Source of the DNA: Chitinophagales bacterium
Lineage (GTDB): Bacteria > Bacteroidota > Bacteroidia > Chitinophagales > Saprospiraceae
NCBI GenBank assembly: GCA_017303475.1
Contig: JAFLBO010000019.1
Coordinates: forward strand, 52,594 to 116,593
DNA: 64,000 nucleotides
Reading direction: 5' to 3'
The notes beneath the pieces were generated by a model. The model did no database searches, was not told where the DNA came from, and saw only the letters and a program-made list of their open reading frames with translations. Shown in pieces: positions 1 through 10,500 of this stretch. The translations under genes and the position numbers were made by a program. Every line of letters begins with the position of its first letter. The first letter of the stretch is position 1.

Positions 1-1202
1 GGCAGGAATAAATAACGCTCGTTCATGAAAGTGCTGGTGCGCACAAACAAGTTGGAAACAATACTGATGGTAAACAGGAAATACAACACTGCATAGGCTG
101 GTACCGACCAATTACCTTGTTGACCGGATTTCTCCTTTCTCAAGGTTTTAAAAGCCCACCAGCCCAGCCCGGCATAGATAGCCAGCGAAACCAGCGGACG
201 CCAGTCTGCCCAGCTCACCTTGGGCACATGGTACGGATAGTAGTCAATGGTAAGCGGGTGTGGCACAAACAGCAGTTTAAGGTTCCAACCCAGGGCCAGG
301 AAGATAGTAGCCAGTCTTTCCAGACCACTCATGCCAAAAAACGGGTTTAATACCAGTTCATCCGGGTGAGTGCCCAGTTTTTGTAAAGCCACCATTCGCA
401 TCAACAGGAACAAACCCAAAGAGCCTAACAGGGGCAACACGGCGTTCACAGCTCTTCCCAGCGATACATGCGAAAATACCCAAATGGTAAGCGGAATCAC
501 AGCCAAAAAAGTAACAGTGTTTTCTTTAGACAACAAGCCCAACAGGAAAAAGCCGGCTGCCATCCAGCGATACCGATCTACCTGTGTGTCAAAATACTTC
601 ATCACAGCCCAGAGTGCGCCCAGGCTGCCCACCATGGCCATGATTTCATCACGGCTTTTGATATTGGAAACAACTTCAACGTGTAGTGGATGCAGCATGA
701 AAAGCACTGTTGCCCAAAACGCTATGCCCTGATACCAGGATGCGCCTTCCTGCCGGGGAAATAGCGCCAGCAGAAGGCGGAACAGCAGCAGGGTGCACAA
801 TACATACCACAAAACATTCATCAAATGGCCCGCCCAGGCACTTTCTTTGCCAAATAGCCCAACTTCTATAGCAAAAGTGGCCAAAGGCAATGGACGGTAA
901 CGACCGCCTTCCAGCATGATTTTAGGGTCTTTGTAAAACCCCAGCAGGCTGTCGTTTCCAAAAATCTCTGCCAAACCGGCAAATCCCTTTTGTACAAACG
1001 CATTGTCCCAGATGTAAATCTGATCGTCTTGCAAGTAGCCAAAACTGATGGTTAAGCCATACAGCAGAAAGGCAACGCCCGTGAGGACCAGGCAGGCATA
1101 CAGGTTTTCCAGCCAGAAACCGGTTTGAAAAAAATGAGTAGGGGATAGAGGCGCCGTAGTCTTGGGCGCAGCCTTCTTCGAAGCGGTATTTTTCGTTGCC
1201 AT
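1..1202 (-). CDS. GT-C fold membrane glycosyltransferase, TMTC/DUF1736-like (partial, C-terminus outside window)
   Basis: The reading frame opens with ATG at 1202 (MATKNTASKK) and stays open for about 400 codons to the window edge, so the C-terminus is missing. A basic Lys/Ala/Thr-rich start is followed by many hydrophobic segments. Near residue 50 the first large loop carries an acidic pair (GYLQDDQIYIWDN), as in GT-C transferases that use lipid-linked sugars. Further on come RYRPLPLATFAIE and HPLHVEVVSNIKSRDE, which match the conserved loop of TMTC/DUF1736 proteins; these usually end in TPR repeats that would lie beyond the edge. Likely role: transfer of a sugar from a polyprenyl carrier at the outer face of the inner membrane (inference). 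The aldo/keto reductase gene ends 15 nt upstream of its start on the same strand, so the two may be co-transcribed. Confidence 0.72.
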   Translation of the reverse strand, partial: MATKNTASKKAAPKTTAPLSPTHFFQTGFWLENLYACLVLTGVAFLLYGLTISFGYLQDDQIYIWDNAFVQKGFAGLAEIFGNDSLLGFYKDPKIMLEGGRYRPLPLATFAIEVGLFGKESAWAGHLMNVLWYVLCTLLLFRLLLALFPRQEGASWYQGIAFWATVLFMLHPLHVEVVSNIKSRDEIMAMVGSLGALWAVMKYFDTQVDRYRWMAAGFFLLGLLSKENTVTFLAVIPLTIWVFSHVSLGRAVNAVLPLLGSLGLFLLMRMVALQKLGTHPDELVLNPFFGMSGLERLATIFLALGWNLKLLFVPHPLTIDYYPYHVPKVSWADWRPLVSLAIYAGLGWWAFKTLRKEKSGQQGNWSVPAYAVLYFLFTISIVSNLFVRTSTFMNERYLFL

Positions 1203-1217
1203 GCAGTGAAGTGCCGT

Positions 1218-2159
1218 TTAGGTGGGCAAATGTATTTTTTTCAGGGCTGAAAAGATGTCGGAATAATCAAAGGTTTCCAGATTTCGCCAAAAATCCAGAG
1301 ATTCCTGCAATTGAGCTGTGCTGGAAACGCCCAACAGTACGCCATTAATGCCCGGATGCAAGCCTGCATAAATCAATCCGAGATGATTCATGGTTTTCAC
1401 CGGCGGGCGCACAAAAGCAGTGGCCCAGTCGGGTAGTAGCGACTGGATTTTGCCAAGTTGCTGCGCTATTTTTTCCTGTTGACCGCCTCTTGCCATAAAA
1501 GTGCTGTTGTCGGTATAATCCCCATGCAGTTTAACACCGCCAGCATTAATCCCGTAAGCAAAATATCGGTGTGGTCCGCCTGCCTGAATATGTCGTTCCA
1601 GCGGAGCATACCGATCCAAATCTGATTGAAAAACGTTGTGTTTCAACTGAATATCAAAATTCAGTCCCAAGGAAGCGTTCGCCTGGGCATACGCCTCCGG
1701 GTGCGCAATGCCGGATAACCCTGGCCTCAGGTTAAGGTTGCCACAAAGTCTGTGCAGGGATTCCAGGGAGGCCTGAATATCAGCAGCATCTTCGCGGTTA
1801 TCCCAATGGAACATCAATACCGAGAGGTTTTTTCCGAATAACCGGTGATATTCCTCACCAGCCATTTGGATAAAGGATGGCGAAAGGTTTACCTCCGGAG
1901 AACGCATGTTATCGAGGCTCCCGATTTTCATAGTCAGTTCCAGATCCTGCAAACCATGTGCGTCGGTGTACTCCTTCAGTATTTTTTCCGCCGCCCTGAA
2001 ATCCGCCGGATTTCGGTTGATGGGATAATTGGTAGCACAGTCTACCCGTCGGAAACCCGCCTTTAGCCAGTTATCCAGCAAACGATAGGCCTCCGCCGCA
2101 GATACGCTCCAGCCCCATTGGGCCGTGCCAAGCATTAATTTTTTTTCAGTGACACTCAT
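1218..2159 (-). CDS. Aldo/keto reductase family protein
   Basis: 313 aa from ATG 2159 (MSVTEKKLMLGTAQWGWSVS). The frame extends 23 codons further upstream, but the ATG gives the standard short beta-strand start of the family. LGTAQWGWS, then FRRVDCATNYPINRNP (the Asp and Tyr positions of the barrel), LELTMKIGS (Lys), and LSVLMFHWD (His) follow the usual order of the AKR catalytic tetrad (Asp, Tyr, Lys, His). The C-terminal part has GLIYAGLHPGINGVLLGVSS, resembling the NADPH-binding end of the TIM barrel. Substrate unknown. It is divergent from the GNAT gene (start 2240) and 15 nt upstream of the membrane glycosyltransferase. It is probably a cytosolic oxidoreductase. Confidence 0.78.
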   Translation of the reverse strand: MSVTEKKLMLGTAQWGWSVSAAEAYRLLDNWLKAGFRRVDCATNYPINRNPADFRAAEKILKEYTDAHGLQDLELTMKIGSLDNMRSPEVNLSPSFIQMAGEEYHRLFGKNLSVLMFHWDNREDAADIQASLESLHRLCGNLNLRPGLSGIAHPEAYAQANASLGLNFDIQLKHNVFQSDLDRYAPLERHIQAGGPHRYFAYGINAGGVKLHGDYTDNSTFMARGGQQEKIAQQLGKIQSLLPDWATAFVRPPVKTMNHLGLIYAGLHPGINGVLLGVSSTAQLQESLDFWRNLETFDYSDIFSALKKIHLPT

Positions 2160-2179
2160 AAGCAGCCGCAAATGTCTGA

Positions 2180-2215
2180 TTTGTTCCCGGCTTTCCGAAT
2201 CATTGCGTAATTTTG
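2180..2215 (+). promoter_or_regulatory. Candidate Bacteroidota-type promoter for the GNAT gene
   Basis: TTTG at 2180-2183 is followed after 24 nt by TAATTTTG at 2208-2215, a full match to the TAnnTTTG -7 box. The spacer is slightly longer than usual (about 17-23 nt). Transcription would start near 2222 and give a short leader to ATG 2240. Confidence 0.42.
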
Positions 2216-2239
2216 AGCTTAAGCACACCGTCCACCGTC

Positions 2240-2683
2240 ATGATCCATTTTAAAATTGCCGACGAAGAAGATACCCACGTTGTTTCCCAACTGCTCGCAG
2301 CTTTATTTGAAGAGGTTGGGCACACTCTTACTGCTGAAGAAATTGCAGGATTATTCCTGCAGTTTGATCCGGACGAACACCATTCCACCCTGTTGGCGCT
2401 TGACGATGATGGCGATGCGGTAGGCGTAATAACCCTGGCTGAATCCTTGGGTTTTTATGCCGGCGGACGCATTGGGGTAATCAATGAATTGTATGTGGTG
2501 CCGGAATACCGGTCAGAAGGAGTGGGAAAAATGCTGCTGGATGCTGCTAAAAATCTGGCAGATGAACGCGGCTGGGCACGACTGGAGGTCACCACACCCG
2601 GCGAAGAATACCAAAAAACGCTCCGGTTTTATGAGCGCGAAGGCTTTTTCCCTATTGGTCCGAGGTATAAGTATATGGTTTAA
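2240..2683 (+). CDS. GNAT family N-acetyltransferase
   Basis: 147 aa. ATG 2240 (MIHFKIADEEDT) is preferred over an upstream in-frame TTG at 2213, because that TTG falls inside the -7 promoter box. The protein shows the compact GNAT order: N-terminal IADEED strand and helix, central GVITLAES strand, then INELYVVPEYRSEGVGKMLLDAA, the motif A acetyl-CoA pyrophosphate loop (R/Q-x-x-G-x-G/A form), followed by GWARLEVTTPGEEYQKTLRFYEREGF typical of motif B. It probably acetylates a small amine or protein terminus with acetyl-CoA in the cytosol; the substrate cannot be read from sequence. A heptamer tandem repeat begins 7 nt after its stop. Confidence 0.82.
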   Translation: MIHFKIADEEDTHVVSQLLAALFEEVGHTLTAEEIAGLFLQFDPDEHHSTLLALDDDGDAVGVITLAESLGFYAGGRIGVINELYVVPEYRSEGVGKMLLDAAKNLADERGWARLEVTTPGEEYQKTLRFYEREGFFPIGPRYKYMV

Positions 2684-2690
2684 CTGGATA

Positions 2691-2732
2691 TCGTTCATCG
2701 TCCATCGTCCATCGTCCATCGTTCATCGTGCA
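2691..2732. repeat. Heptanucleotide tandem repeat, TCGTCCA type (6 imperfect units)
   Basis: Units TCGTTCA, TCGTCCA x3, TCGTTCA and TCGTGCA follow each other with period 7. The array sits in the gap between convergent genes and overlaps the last codons of the GT2 gene. Different heptamers recur at 34.5, 51.3 and 58.5 kb. Confidence 0.85.
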
Positions 2733-3451
2733 ATCGTTCCTTTTCTCCGCTTCAACACCTTCATCGCTGCCATATACTGTCTGGCCAGTTTGCCAATATT
2801 CACCCTGCTACTACTGGTGTCATCTGTCCAGATAACGGGCAATTCACACATTTTCAGGCCTTTCCATTCGGCAATGGCCAATAATTCAGTGGAAAAAAAC
2901 CAGCCGTTGGATACTGCTCCGCCTTCCATGAGCGCCGGAAGATGTTCGCGTTTCAGCCACTTGAAGCCACACATGCCGTCCGAAAAACGAGTGCCCAGGT
3001 AAAGGCGCAGCATCAGGTTGAAAATGCGGGAGGTGATTTCCCGCTTGAGGGTACGACCAATCACCCGGGCTTTGGGGTGCAGTCGGGTGCCATATACCAG
3101 ATCAAAACCTTCGGTAGCCAGGGCATGGTAAGCCTGCGGAAAGTGTCGCAGGTCGGTGGCCAGATCCAGGTCCATATAGCCTACAATATCTGCCTGACTC
3201 TGTGTCCAGGAGGTTTTCAGCGCCAATCCGACCCCTTTTTCCGGTACTGCTACCAGTTTAATTTCCGGGAATTCATCCGTCAGTGCCGCAGCAATATGGC
3301 GGGTATTATCCACGCTTCCGTTGTCGGCAATGATGATGCGCCATTGGTGTTGGTCCGGGAAATGTTCGGATAAAAAATGGTGAAGGGTGCGCACCTGGCG
3401 GTCCAGGGTAGCTTCTTCGTTGAGAACCGGAATAGTGACATCGAACGTCAT
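2723..3451 (-). CDS. Family 2 glycosyltransferase, dolichyl/polyprenyl-phosphate sugar synthase-like
   Basis: 242 aa. The GT-A Rossmann start MTFDVTIPVLNEE is followed by IIIADNGSVDNT (nucleotide binding), then the metal-binding DLD motif at about residues 94-96 (VGYMDLDLATD), LVYGTRLHP, and ITSRIFNLMLRL...DGMCGFKWLKRE, a pattern typical of DPM1-like enzymes that load a sugar onto a polyprenyl phosphate. No trailing membrane helix is visible, so it is probably peripheral. Such enzymes make the donor used by GT-C transferases; one lies in this window at 1-1202, but a functional link is only inference. Its 3' end runs into the 7-mer tandem array, and the last residues (RRKGTIAR) are partly encoded by it. 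Confidence 0.8.
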   Translation of the reverse strand: MTFDVTIPVLNEEATLDRQVRTLHHFLSEHFPDQHQWRIIIADNGSVDNTRHIAAALTDEFPEIKLVAVPEKGVGLALKTSWTQSQADIVGYMDLDLATDLRHFPQAYHALATEGFDLVYGTRLHPKARVIGRTLKREITSRIFNLMLRLYLGTRFSDGMCGFKWLKREHLPALMEGGAVSNGWFFSTELLAIAEWKGLKMCELPVIWTDDTSSSRVNIGKLARQYMAAMKVLKRRKGTIAR

Positions 3452-3509
3452 AGTGGCGGCGAAATTACCGGGCTTTTTGTGTTCCGGGCTGCTTTGAGCA
3501 CATAAATAA

Positions 3510-3541
3510 TTGTGCAGAATCAGTGCTTCGGGCTATCTTTT
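3510..3541 (+). promoter_or_regulatory. Candidate promoter for the beta-barrel gene
   Basis: TTG at 3510-3512, 21 nt spacer, then TATCTTTT at 3534-3541 (TAnnTTTG with the final G replaced). It lies about 30 nt upstream of ATG 3571, the expected distance for the Bacteroidota primary sigma factor. Confidence 0.35.
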
Positions 3542-3570
3542 CGGCCTTAATTGATAAACACTCTGCTATA

Positions 3571-4326
3571 ATGAAGATTTTCAAGCATTTGGGCCTGGTT
3601 TTAGGCCTGTTCGGGCTGGTTGCCCTCCAGCATCTTGGAGCGCAAACCAGCATTGGTTTTAGATTAGGGTTTTCTGCCAACAATGTGGTGAGAGAGCCGC
3701 TGGAGAGCAACGAACCTACGCCACAGATACGGCCGGGCATACAGCTGGGCGTACCGATTGAGATCCGTCTTAATAAATGGTTTGCCGTGCAACCCGAGTT
3801 GCTTTTTGCCACACATGGCGCTTTTCAGGACCAGGAAACCAGCGACCAACTGACGACCACGAGTTTTTACCGCAGTTTTTACATGAGCTCGCTTGAAGTG
3901 CCGGTTTTGGCCAAATTTACCATTGGTTCCGGCAATGTGCGTTTGTCGGCCTTTGCTGGGCCATCGGTGGGAATGGGGCTGGGCGGCAAGTTGTACACCA
4001 AAACATTCGTGTCGATCAAGGATTTTTTTGGTACCGTAATTTTTGCTGAAACCTTTGAGTCTACCCAGCAATTGGCATTTTTGAGCGAAGGATACGATAA
4101 CAGTGAGTTGAAAGACAATGATTTCGCGGTAGAACGTTTTAATTTCAATCTGCACCTGGGCGCTGGTATTCAGGTCAAAACCGGCCCGGTGAGCCTTTTT
4201 CTGGATGGCAGACTCATGCTTGGTTTGAACGACCTGGATCCGGAATCCAGTTCAGAATCCATCAACAACACCTTGAAAAGTGTGCGCGGAGGAATGAATG
4301 TAGGGGTATTGTACCCCCTGCATTGA
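3571..4326 (+). CDS. Outer-membrane beta-barrel (PorT-like) protein
   Basis: 251 aa from ATG 3571. The N-terminus MKIFKHLGLVLGLFGLVALQHLGAQ is a signal peptide with a cleavage site after Gly-Ala, leaving a Gln start as is common in this phylum. The mature part has alternating hydrophobic/polar strands and the typical small-barrel phrases SIGFRLGFSANN, GIQLGVPIEIRLNKWFAVQPELLF, LEVPVLAKFTI and AFAGPSVGMGLGG, ending in a strand (GGMNVGVLYPLH). This matches Bacteroidota outer_membrane beta-barrel (PF13568-like) proteins. It probably sits in the outer membrane; ligand or role unknown. It directly precedes the tRNA-Gly gene. Confidence 0.78.
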   Translation: MKIFKHLGLVLGLFGLVALQHLGAQTSIGFRLGFSANNVVREPLESNEPTPQIRPGIQLGVPIEIRLNKWFAVQPELLFATHGAFQDQETSDQLTTTSFYRSFYMSSLEVPVLAKFTIGSGNVRLSAFAGPSVGMGLGGKLYTKTFVSIKDFFGTVIFAETFESTQQLAFLSEGYDNSELKDNDFAVERFNFNLHLGAGIQVKTGPVSLFLDGRLMLGLNDLDPESSSESINNTLKSVRGGMNVGVLYPLH

Positions 4327-4372
4327 TTTACTTTTTTAGGCAGGAGGGAGTTTAAGTATAGGGTTAAATGCT

Positions 4373-4380
4373 TAAATTTG
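4373..4380 (+). promoter_or_regulatory. Candidate -7 box of tRNA-Gly
   Basis: TAAATTTG is a full TAnnTTTG match, 11 nt upstream of the mature tRNA 5' end. TTTA at 4351-4354, 18 nt further upstream, may act as the -33 element. Confidence 0.42.
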
Positions 4381-4390
4381 CCTCCATCAT

Positions 4391-4463
4391 GCGGAAATAG
4401 CTCAGTTGGTAGAGCACTAGCTTCCCAAGCTGGGGGTCGCGAGTTCGAGTCTCGTTTTCCGCT
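4391..4463 (+). tRNA. tRNA-Gly (anticodon CCC)
   Basis: 73 nt cloverleaf. Acceptor GCGGAAA pairs with TTTCCGC; D stem GCTC/GAGC; anticodon stem CTAGC/GCTGG with loop TTCCCAA giving anticodon CCC; T arm GCGAG-TTCGAGT-CTCGT. The discriminator base is T, as usual for bacterial glycine tRNAs. CCA is not encoded. It is followed by a terminator hairpin and then by the CRISPR array. Confidence 0.95.
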
Positions 4464-4473
4464 CAAAAGGGGT

Positions 4474-4512
4474 AAAAGCGGTTTTCGGTGGATGCGCCGG
4501 GACCGCTTTTTT
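4474..4512 (+). terminator. Rho-independent terminator after tRNA-Gly
   Basis: AAAAGCGGT (4474-4482) pairs with ACCGCTTTT (4502-4510) and ends in a T-run. It separates the tRNA transcript from the CRISPR array that starts 45 nt later. Confidence 0.7.
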
Positions 4513-4556
4513 GATGATGGGAAAAAAGAGTGTCCCTTGGAGTAATATTTGATTGA

Positions 4557-7500
4557 GCTTCAATCCTTCTTTTTGTGGAATTGGCTTTCGAGGATTGTCC
4601 AGGTATCTGGGATCTTCTTTGGTGAGCGCGTTTCAATCCTTCTTTTTGTGGAATTGGCTTTCGAGGGCGCGGTGAACATCTTGGTGGTTTGAACGAACAC
4701 TTGTTTCAATCCTTCTTTTTGTGGAATTGGCTTTCGAGGGTTGATTCCCGGATCTCGGTTAGGTGAACACGACCAAGTTTCAATCCTTCTTTTTGTGGAA
4801 TTGGCTTTCGAGGAGATACAAGCCTTTGAAATGGCCACCAATGGGCAGTAGTTTCAATCCTTCTTTTTGTGGAATTGGCTTTCGAGGATTACACAGAGGA
4901 TGAGGTAGCCTACTTCAAGTCTGGTTTCAATCCTTCTTTTTGTGGAATTGGCTTTCGAGGATTTGCGAGAAAAGATTTTACCTTTTTCGTGTAGCCTGTT
5001 TCAATCCTTCTTTTTGTGGAATTGGCTTTCGAGGTAAAAATGCTCTTCATTTTTCGGGGTTTTAATCCCGTTTCAATCCTTCTTTTTGTGGAATTGGCTT
5101 TCGAGGAGGGTTTTTCAAAATTGGAGAGAGTGAAAAGGTCTAGTTTCAATCCTTCTTTTTGTGGAATTGGCTTTCGAGGCCTCTTAACTATTGCTTTAAT
5201 TGCCAATAGTGGGAGTTTCAATCCTTCTTTTTGTGGAATTGGCTTTCGAGGGTACGGCGGATAATTGCCAGAAATTGCCAACACTTGAAGTTTCAATCCT
5301 TCTTTTTGTGGAATTGGCTTTCGAGGACACCAGTACCAGCACCACGCACACTGTGACATTGTGTTTCAATCCTTCTTTTTGTGGAATTGGCTTTCGAGGA
5401 TCTCTGCGGCTTCTCGCGACCGCTCTCTGCTTTCATTGTTTCAATCCTTCTTTTTGTGGAATTGGCTTTCGAGGAATCAAAGATTTTTGAACTGATGGAA
5501 ACGATTTTAGAGTTTCAATCCTTCTTTTTGTGGAATTGGCTTTCGAGGACACGGCGCTCCAAACGCCGATCGCAAATGGAGCCTGTTTCAATCCTTCTTT
5601 TTGTGGAATTGGCTTTCGAGGCTACCGTGTTGCGAACGAACTCCCGGCTCAGGTCTTTGTTTCAATCCTTCTTTTTGTGGAATTGGCTTTCGAGGCAATG
5701 ATGGTGCCAAAGTTATGGGCATAAATCATTGAGTTTCAATCCTTCTTTTTGTGGAATTGGCTTTCGAGGGGCGTACACATTCCAATCAATATTCAACGAG
5801 AAAGCAGTTTCAATCCTTCTTTTTGTGGAATTGGCTTTCGAGGTGAATCAAAGCCGCTTTTCATGAGATTTCTACGGTAGTTTCAATCCTTCTTTTTGTG
5901 GAATTGGCTTTCGAGGAGAAAAACACCTTCGCCCTGGGCATAGCCCGGAGCAGTTTCAATCCTTCTTTTTGTGGAATTGGCTTTCGAGGTCATTTGCCTT
6001 TATTTGGTCAGTATTTCCAGACTTCAGTTTCAATCCTTCTTTTTGTGGAATTGGCTTTCGAGGTACAGCAAAAGCGTGCAAATAAATTAAGCACAGGCGG
6101 TTTCAATCCTTCTTTTTGTGGAATTGGCTTTCGAGGTCGTCGTGTGCTGCGTTTGGAAATGCGGCGCACTCTGAGTTTCAATCCTTCTTTTTGTGGAATT
6201 GGCTTTCGAGGCCAGCTAAATTCAAGTACAGGCACAGATGTGGTAAGTTTCAATCCTTCTTTTTGTGGAATTGGCTTTCGAGGTCTTCGTATCTGACGAA
6301 AATGGCGCCGACATTTATTTGTTTCAATCCTTCTTTTTGTGGAATTGGCTTTCGAGGAAAATCACGAAATTGATTACCCCGACTATTTTTAAGCGTTTCA
6401 ATCCTTCTTTTTGTGGAATTGGCTTTCGAGGCACATTTTCTTTCATTGCCCGGTTTGCGCGTTCAATGTTTCAATCCTTCTTTTTGTGGAATTGGCTTTC
6501 GAGGGCCGTGGTAAGCCCTGGAATTGTACCACTACCTGAAGTTTCAATCCTTCTTTTTGTGGAATTGGCTTTCGAGGATTTCTTTTTTCAGCATTTCCAA
6601 AAGCTGTTCATTTGGTTTCAATCCTTCTTTTTGTGGAATTGGCTTTCGAGGCTTTATTACTTGTTTGGGCATCGCTCTCCTATGTATAGTTTCAATCCTT
6701 CTTTTTGTGGAATTGGCTTTCGAGGTATGATGAATGCCTGGACGCGCCTCAATATCGTGTTGTTTCAATCCTTCTTTTTGTGGAATTGGCTTTCGAGGTA
6801 AGCATTGAACACTCAAAGGCTATTGTTGAAAAGTAGTTTCAATCCTTCTTTTTGTGGAATTGGCTTTCGAGGAAGATATTAGCATTCCAATAATCTGACC
6901 ATGTGAAAGTTTCAATCCTTCTTTTTGTGGAATTGGCTTTCGAGGGGACGGGAAAGTAGTGCAAGGCGCTACTGCAATGCTGTTTCAATCCTTCTTTTTG
7001 TGGAATTGGCTTTCGAGGTTGCGCAGTTAATGGTTAAGCGATCATTGGCGGCATCAGTTTCAATCCTTCTTTTTGTGGAATTGGCTTTCGAGGATCATTT
7101 TCATCGCTCGGCCAAACAAACCGAGCGCAAGTTTCAATCCTTCTTTTTGTGGAATTGGCTTTCGAGGCAATGTGGTTGAACATTACGGTGTTATGTGTCA
7201 CCGGTTTCAATCCTTCTTTTTGTGGAATTGGCTTTCGAGGTGTGGAGCCATCCACTACCAGCATCGTACTATCTGAGTTTCAATCCTTCTTTTTGTGGAA
7301 TTGGCTTTCGAGGCTGTTTCGAGTGCCGACAAATCCATTGCCACGCCGGGTTTCAATCCTTCTTTTTGTGGAATTGGCTTTCGAGGAAAAACGTTTCGTA
7401 TCCAATAACTCCAATTGATGAATGTTTCAATCCTTCTTTTTGTGGAATTGGCTTTCGAGGGCAGCCTGTTACGCTTTATTTCAGCACCATATACCAGTTT

Positions 7501-10500
7501 CAATCCTTCTTTTTGTGGAATTGGCTTTCGAGGACGTGCGCTGTATACTTGCGTCATCTGCTTCAACCTCGTTTCAATCCTTCTTTTTGTGGAATTGGCT
7601 TTCGAGGAAAGTGGTGAGTTGTGACATGGACTGGAATTAGTTTTGTTTCAATCCTTCTTTTTGTGGAATTGGCTTTCGAGGCATTGCAAAGCGAGCCTGA
7701 TATTTTTCCGGATGAACGTTTCAATCCTTCTTTTTGTGGAATTGGCTTTCGAGGGAGCATGTTTCTATTCACGGCCTAAAGGCAACGGTAGTTTCAATCC
7801 TTCTTTTTGTGGAATTGGCTTTCGAGGACCAAGACAAGCCTGCGTATCAAATCAACAAAAAAGGTTTCAATCCTTCTTTTTGTGGAATTGGCTTTCGAGG
7901 ACCTTTGGAATGCCGCACAAAGCAATGGGCTGGATAATGTTTCAATCCTTCTTTTTGTGGAATTGGCTTTCGAGGTGCGGCAGACTCTGCCGCGGATATA
8001 CCCAAGCCCTTGTTTCAATCCTTCTTTTTGTGGAATTGGCTTTCGAGGCCCGCTTCACCGGGGTTTTGATCGCGACATACATCAGTTTCAATCCTTCTTT
8101 TTGTGGAATTGGCTTTCGAGGAATTGGTATTGGGGTTTCCATCAGTGTTTTACTTTGTTTCAATCCTTCTTTTTGTGGAATTGGCTTTCGAGGATCCGAA
8201 CCGGCGATCCTATTGACTATGCAACCGGAAGTTTCAATCCTTCTTTTTGTGGAATTGGCTTTCGAGGATCTGAGTTGGATCAGCGATGAATTAGCGCAAG
8301 AATGTTTCAATCCTTCTTTTTGTGGAATTGGCTTTCGAGGCAGCTGGCGCTTTGCCCTGGTATTACACATTCAGGCTGTTTCAATCCTTCTTTTTGTGGA
8401 ATTGGCTTTCGAGGCACGTTGCTGCTGCGCGAGATAAACTACAAGTTTACCGGTTTCAATCCTTCTTTTTGTGGAATTGGCTTTCGAGGGGTTCAATCAT
8501 CACATTCACCCTGACGGATGATGCGGGTTTCAATCCTTCTTTTTGTGGAATTGGCTTTCGAGGGCCAACAGCCGGTGGCTATATCCCGCTTCCAGGAGTT
8601 TCAATCCTTCTTTTTGTGGAATTGGCTTTCGAGGAAGTGCGCATGCGTACAATGGTTCAAAGCCTTACGCAGTTTCAATCCTTCTTTTTGTGGAATTGGC
8701 TTTCGAGGGAACCAATATGTTTTGCACTTTTGGAACAGTGGCTCGTTTCAATCCTTCTTTTTGTGGAATTGGCTTTCGAGGCTAAAAAAATAAAGATCAT
8801 GGAAAATGAATTATTATGTTTCAATCCTTCTTTTTGTGGAATTGGCTTTCGAGGGTCTGGCATGACTGGAATATGGCTTTAGACTTTTCGGGTTTCAATC
8901 CTTCTTTTTGTGGAATTGGCTTTCGAGGAAACATTTGATAAAAACCGTCGAAAAACCGTCGAAAGTTTCAATCCTTCTTTTTGTGGAATTGGCTTTCGAG
9001 GATTCAAGAGTTGGAAGGAGGCGAAAATGCTGCGGTGGAGTTTCAATCCTTCTTTTTGTGGAATTGGCTTTCGAGGTTTATCAAGTTCATTTATCAGGTC
9101 GCCCTCATCATGTTTCAATCCTTCTTTTTGTGGAATTGGCTTTCGAGGTTAGCCTTTTAATTTCGCCATCTGCAAATGACTTGTTTCAATCCTTCTTTTT
9201 GTGGAATTGGCTTTCGAGGCTGTCTGTATTGTCACCAATGTAGAATTTGTTTGCACTGTTTCAATCCTTCTTTTTGTGGAATTGGCTTTCGAGGCCATCG
9301 GTCTGCATCCTTGTTTTTTACCCATATCCGAGTTTCAATCCTTCTTTTTGTGGAATTGGCTTTCGAGGCAAGCAGCCTAAAATATCCGCTCCGGGCATTT
9401 ACCGTTTCAATCCTTCTTTTTGTGGAATTGGCTTTCGAGGTGGGGCGTGGGATCAAGATCCACGTATTACAGTGGTAGTTTCAATCCTTCTTTTTGTGGA
9501 ATTGGCTTTCGAGGCAAAAAACTAAACAAAGGATTCTTTGAGGGCTATTTGTTTCAATCCTTCTTTTTGTGGAATTGGCTTTCGAGGACCTGTGCGCCTG
9601 ATTTTCTCCATTTCTGCACTTCAGTTTCAATCCTTCTTTTTGTGGAATTGGCTTTCGAGGTAAAATGGTATTAGATGATGATATTCCACACTTTTTGTTT
9701 CAATCCTTCTTTTTGTGGAATTGGCTTTCGAGGACCAGCGCCCGCAGTAAGCGTAATGCCCGCAGAGGTGTTTCAATCCTTCTTTTTGTGGAATTGGCTT
9801 TCGAGGCTATGCCATGAGTAACGTCGCACCTGCAGTGGACAAGTTTCAATCCTTCTTTTTGTGGAATTGGCTTTCGAGGAAGAAGGCCTGCCGTATGGCA
9901 AGCCCCCTGATAACACCGTTTCAATCCTTCTTTTTGTGGAATTGGCTTTCGAGGTTACCACAGCTGAAAAGGCCGTCTTGAAGCTAATGCGGTTTCAATC
10001 CTTCTTTTTGTGGAATTGGCTTTCGAGGAGGTGTTCAAAAAACATGGGATTAGTGAAAAATGGTTGTTTCAATCCTTCTTTTTGTGGAATTGGCTTTCGA
10101 GGATGAAAGCCTGATTGATAACAACACCGTTGATCCTGTTTCAATCCTTCTTTTTGTGGAATTGGCTTTCGAGGAGTGAATTGTTCCGTTGCCGTGCAGA
10201 ACTCACAAAGGTTTCAATCCTTCTTTTTGTGGAATTGGCTTTCGAGGGCCACAATTTTAGTAATTTTTGTTTTGAGTTTGGTTGTTTCAATCCTTCTTTT
10301 TGTGGAATTGGCTTTCGAGGTTGCTTTATTGGTTGAAGAAAAATACCAGGAGGCCAGTTTCAATCCTTCTTTTTGTGGAATTGGCTTTCGAGGCACAGCA
10401 AATTGGATTTGTGAAAGAGCTGATTATATAGTTTCAATCCTTCTTTTTGTGGAATTGGCTTTCGAGGGATTATCGGGGTATTTTACGGGCCGGTGTTAGT

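Noticed and set aside
117..732. Plus-strand frames of 72-120 codons at the left edge
   Set aside because: They lie antisense to the partial GT-C membrane protein, whose conserved loops are clear on the minus strand.
4391..4593. tRNA-Gly as an attachment site for an integrated element carrying the CRISPR locus
   Set aside because: No integrase gene and no repeated tRNA 3' end was seen between the tRNA and 21.5 kb.
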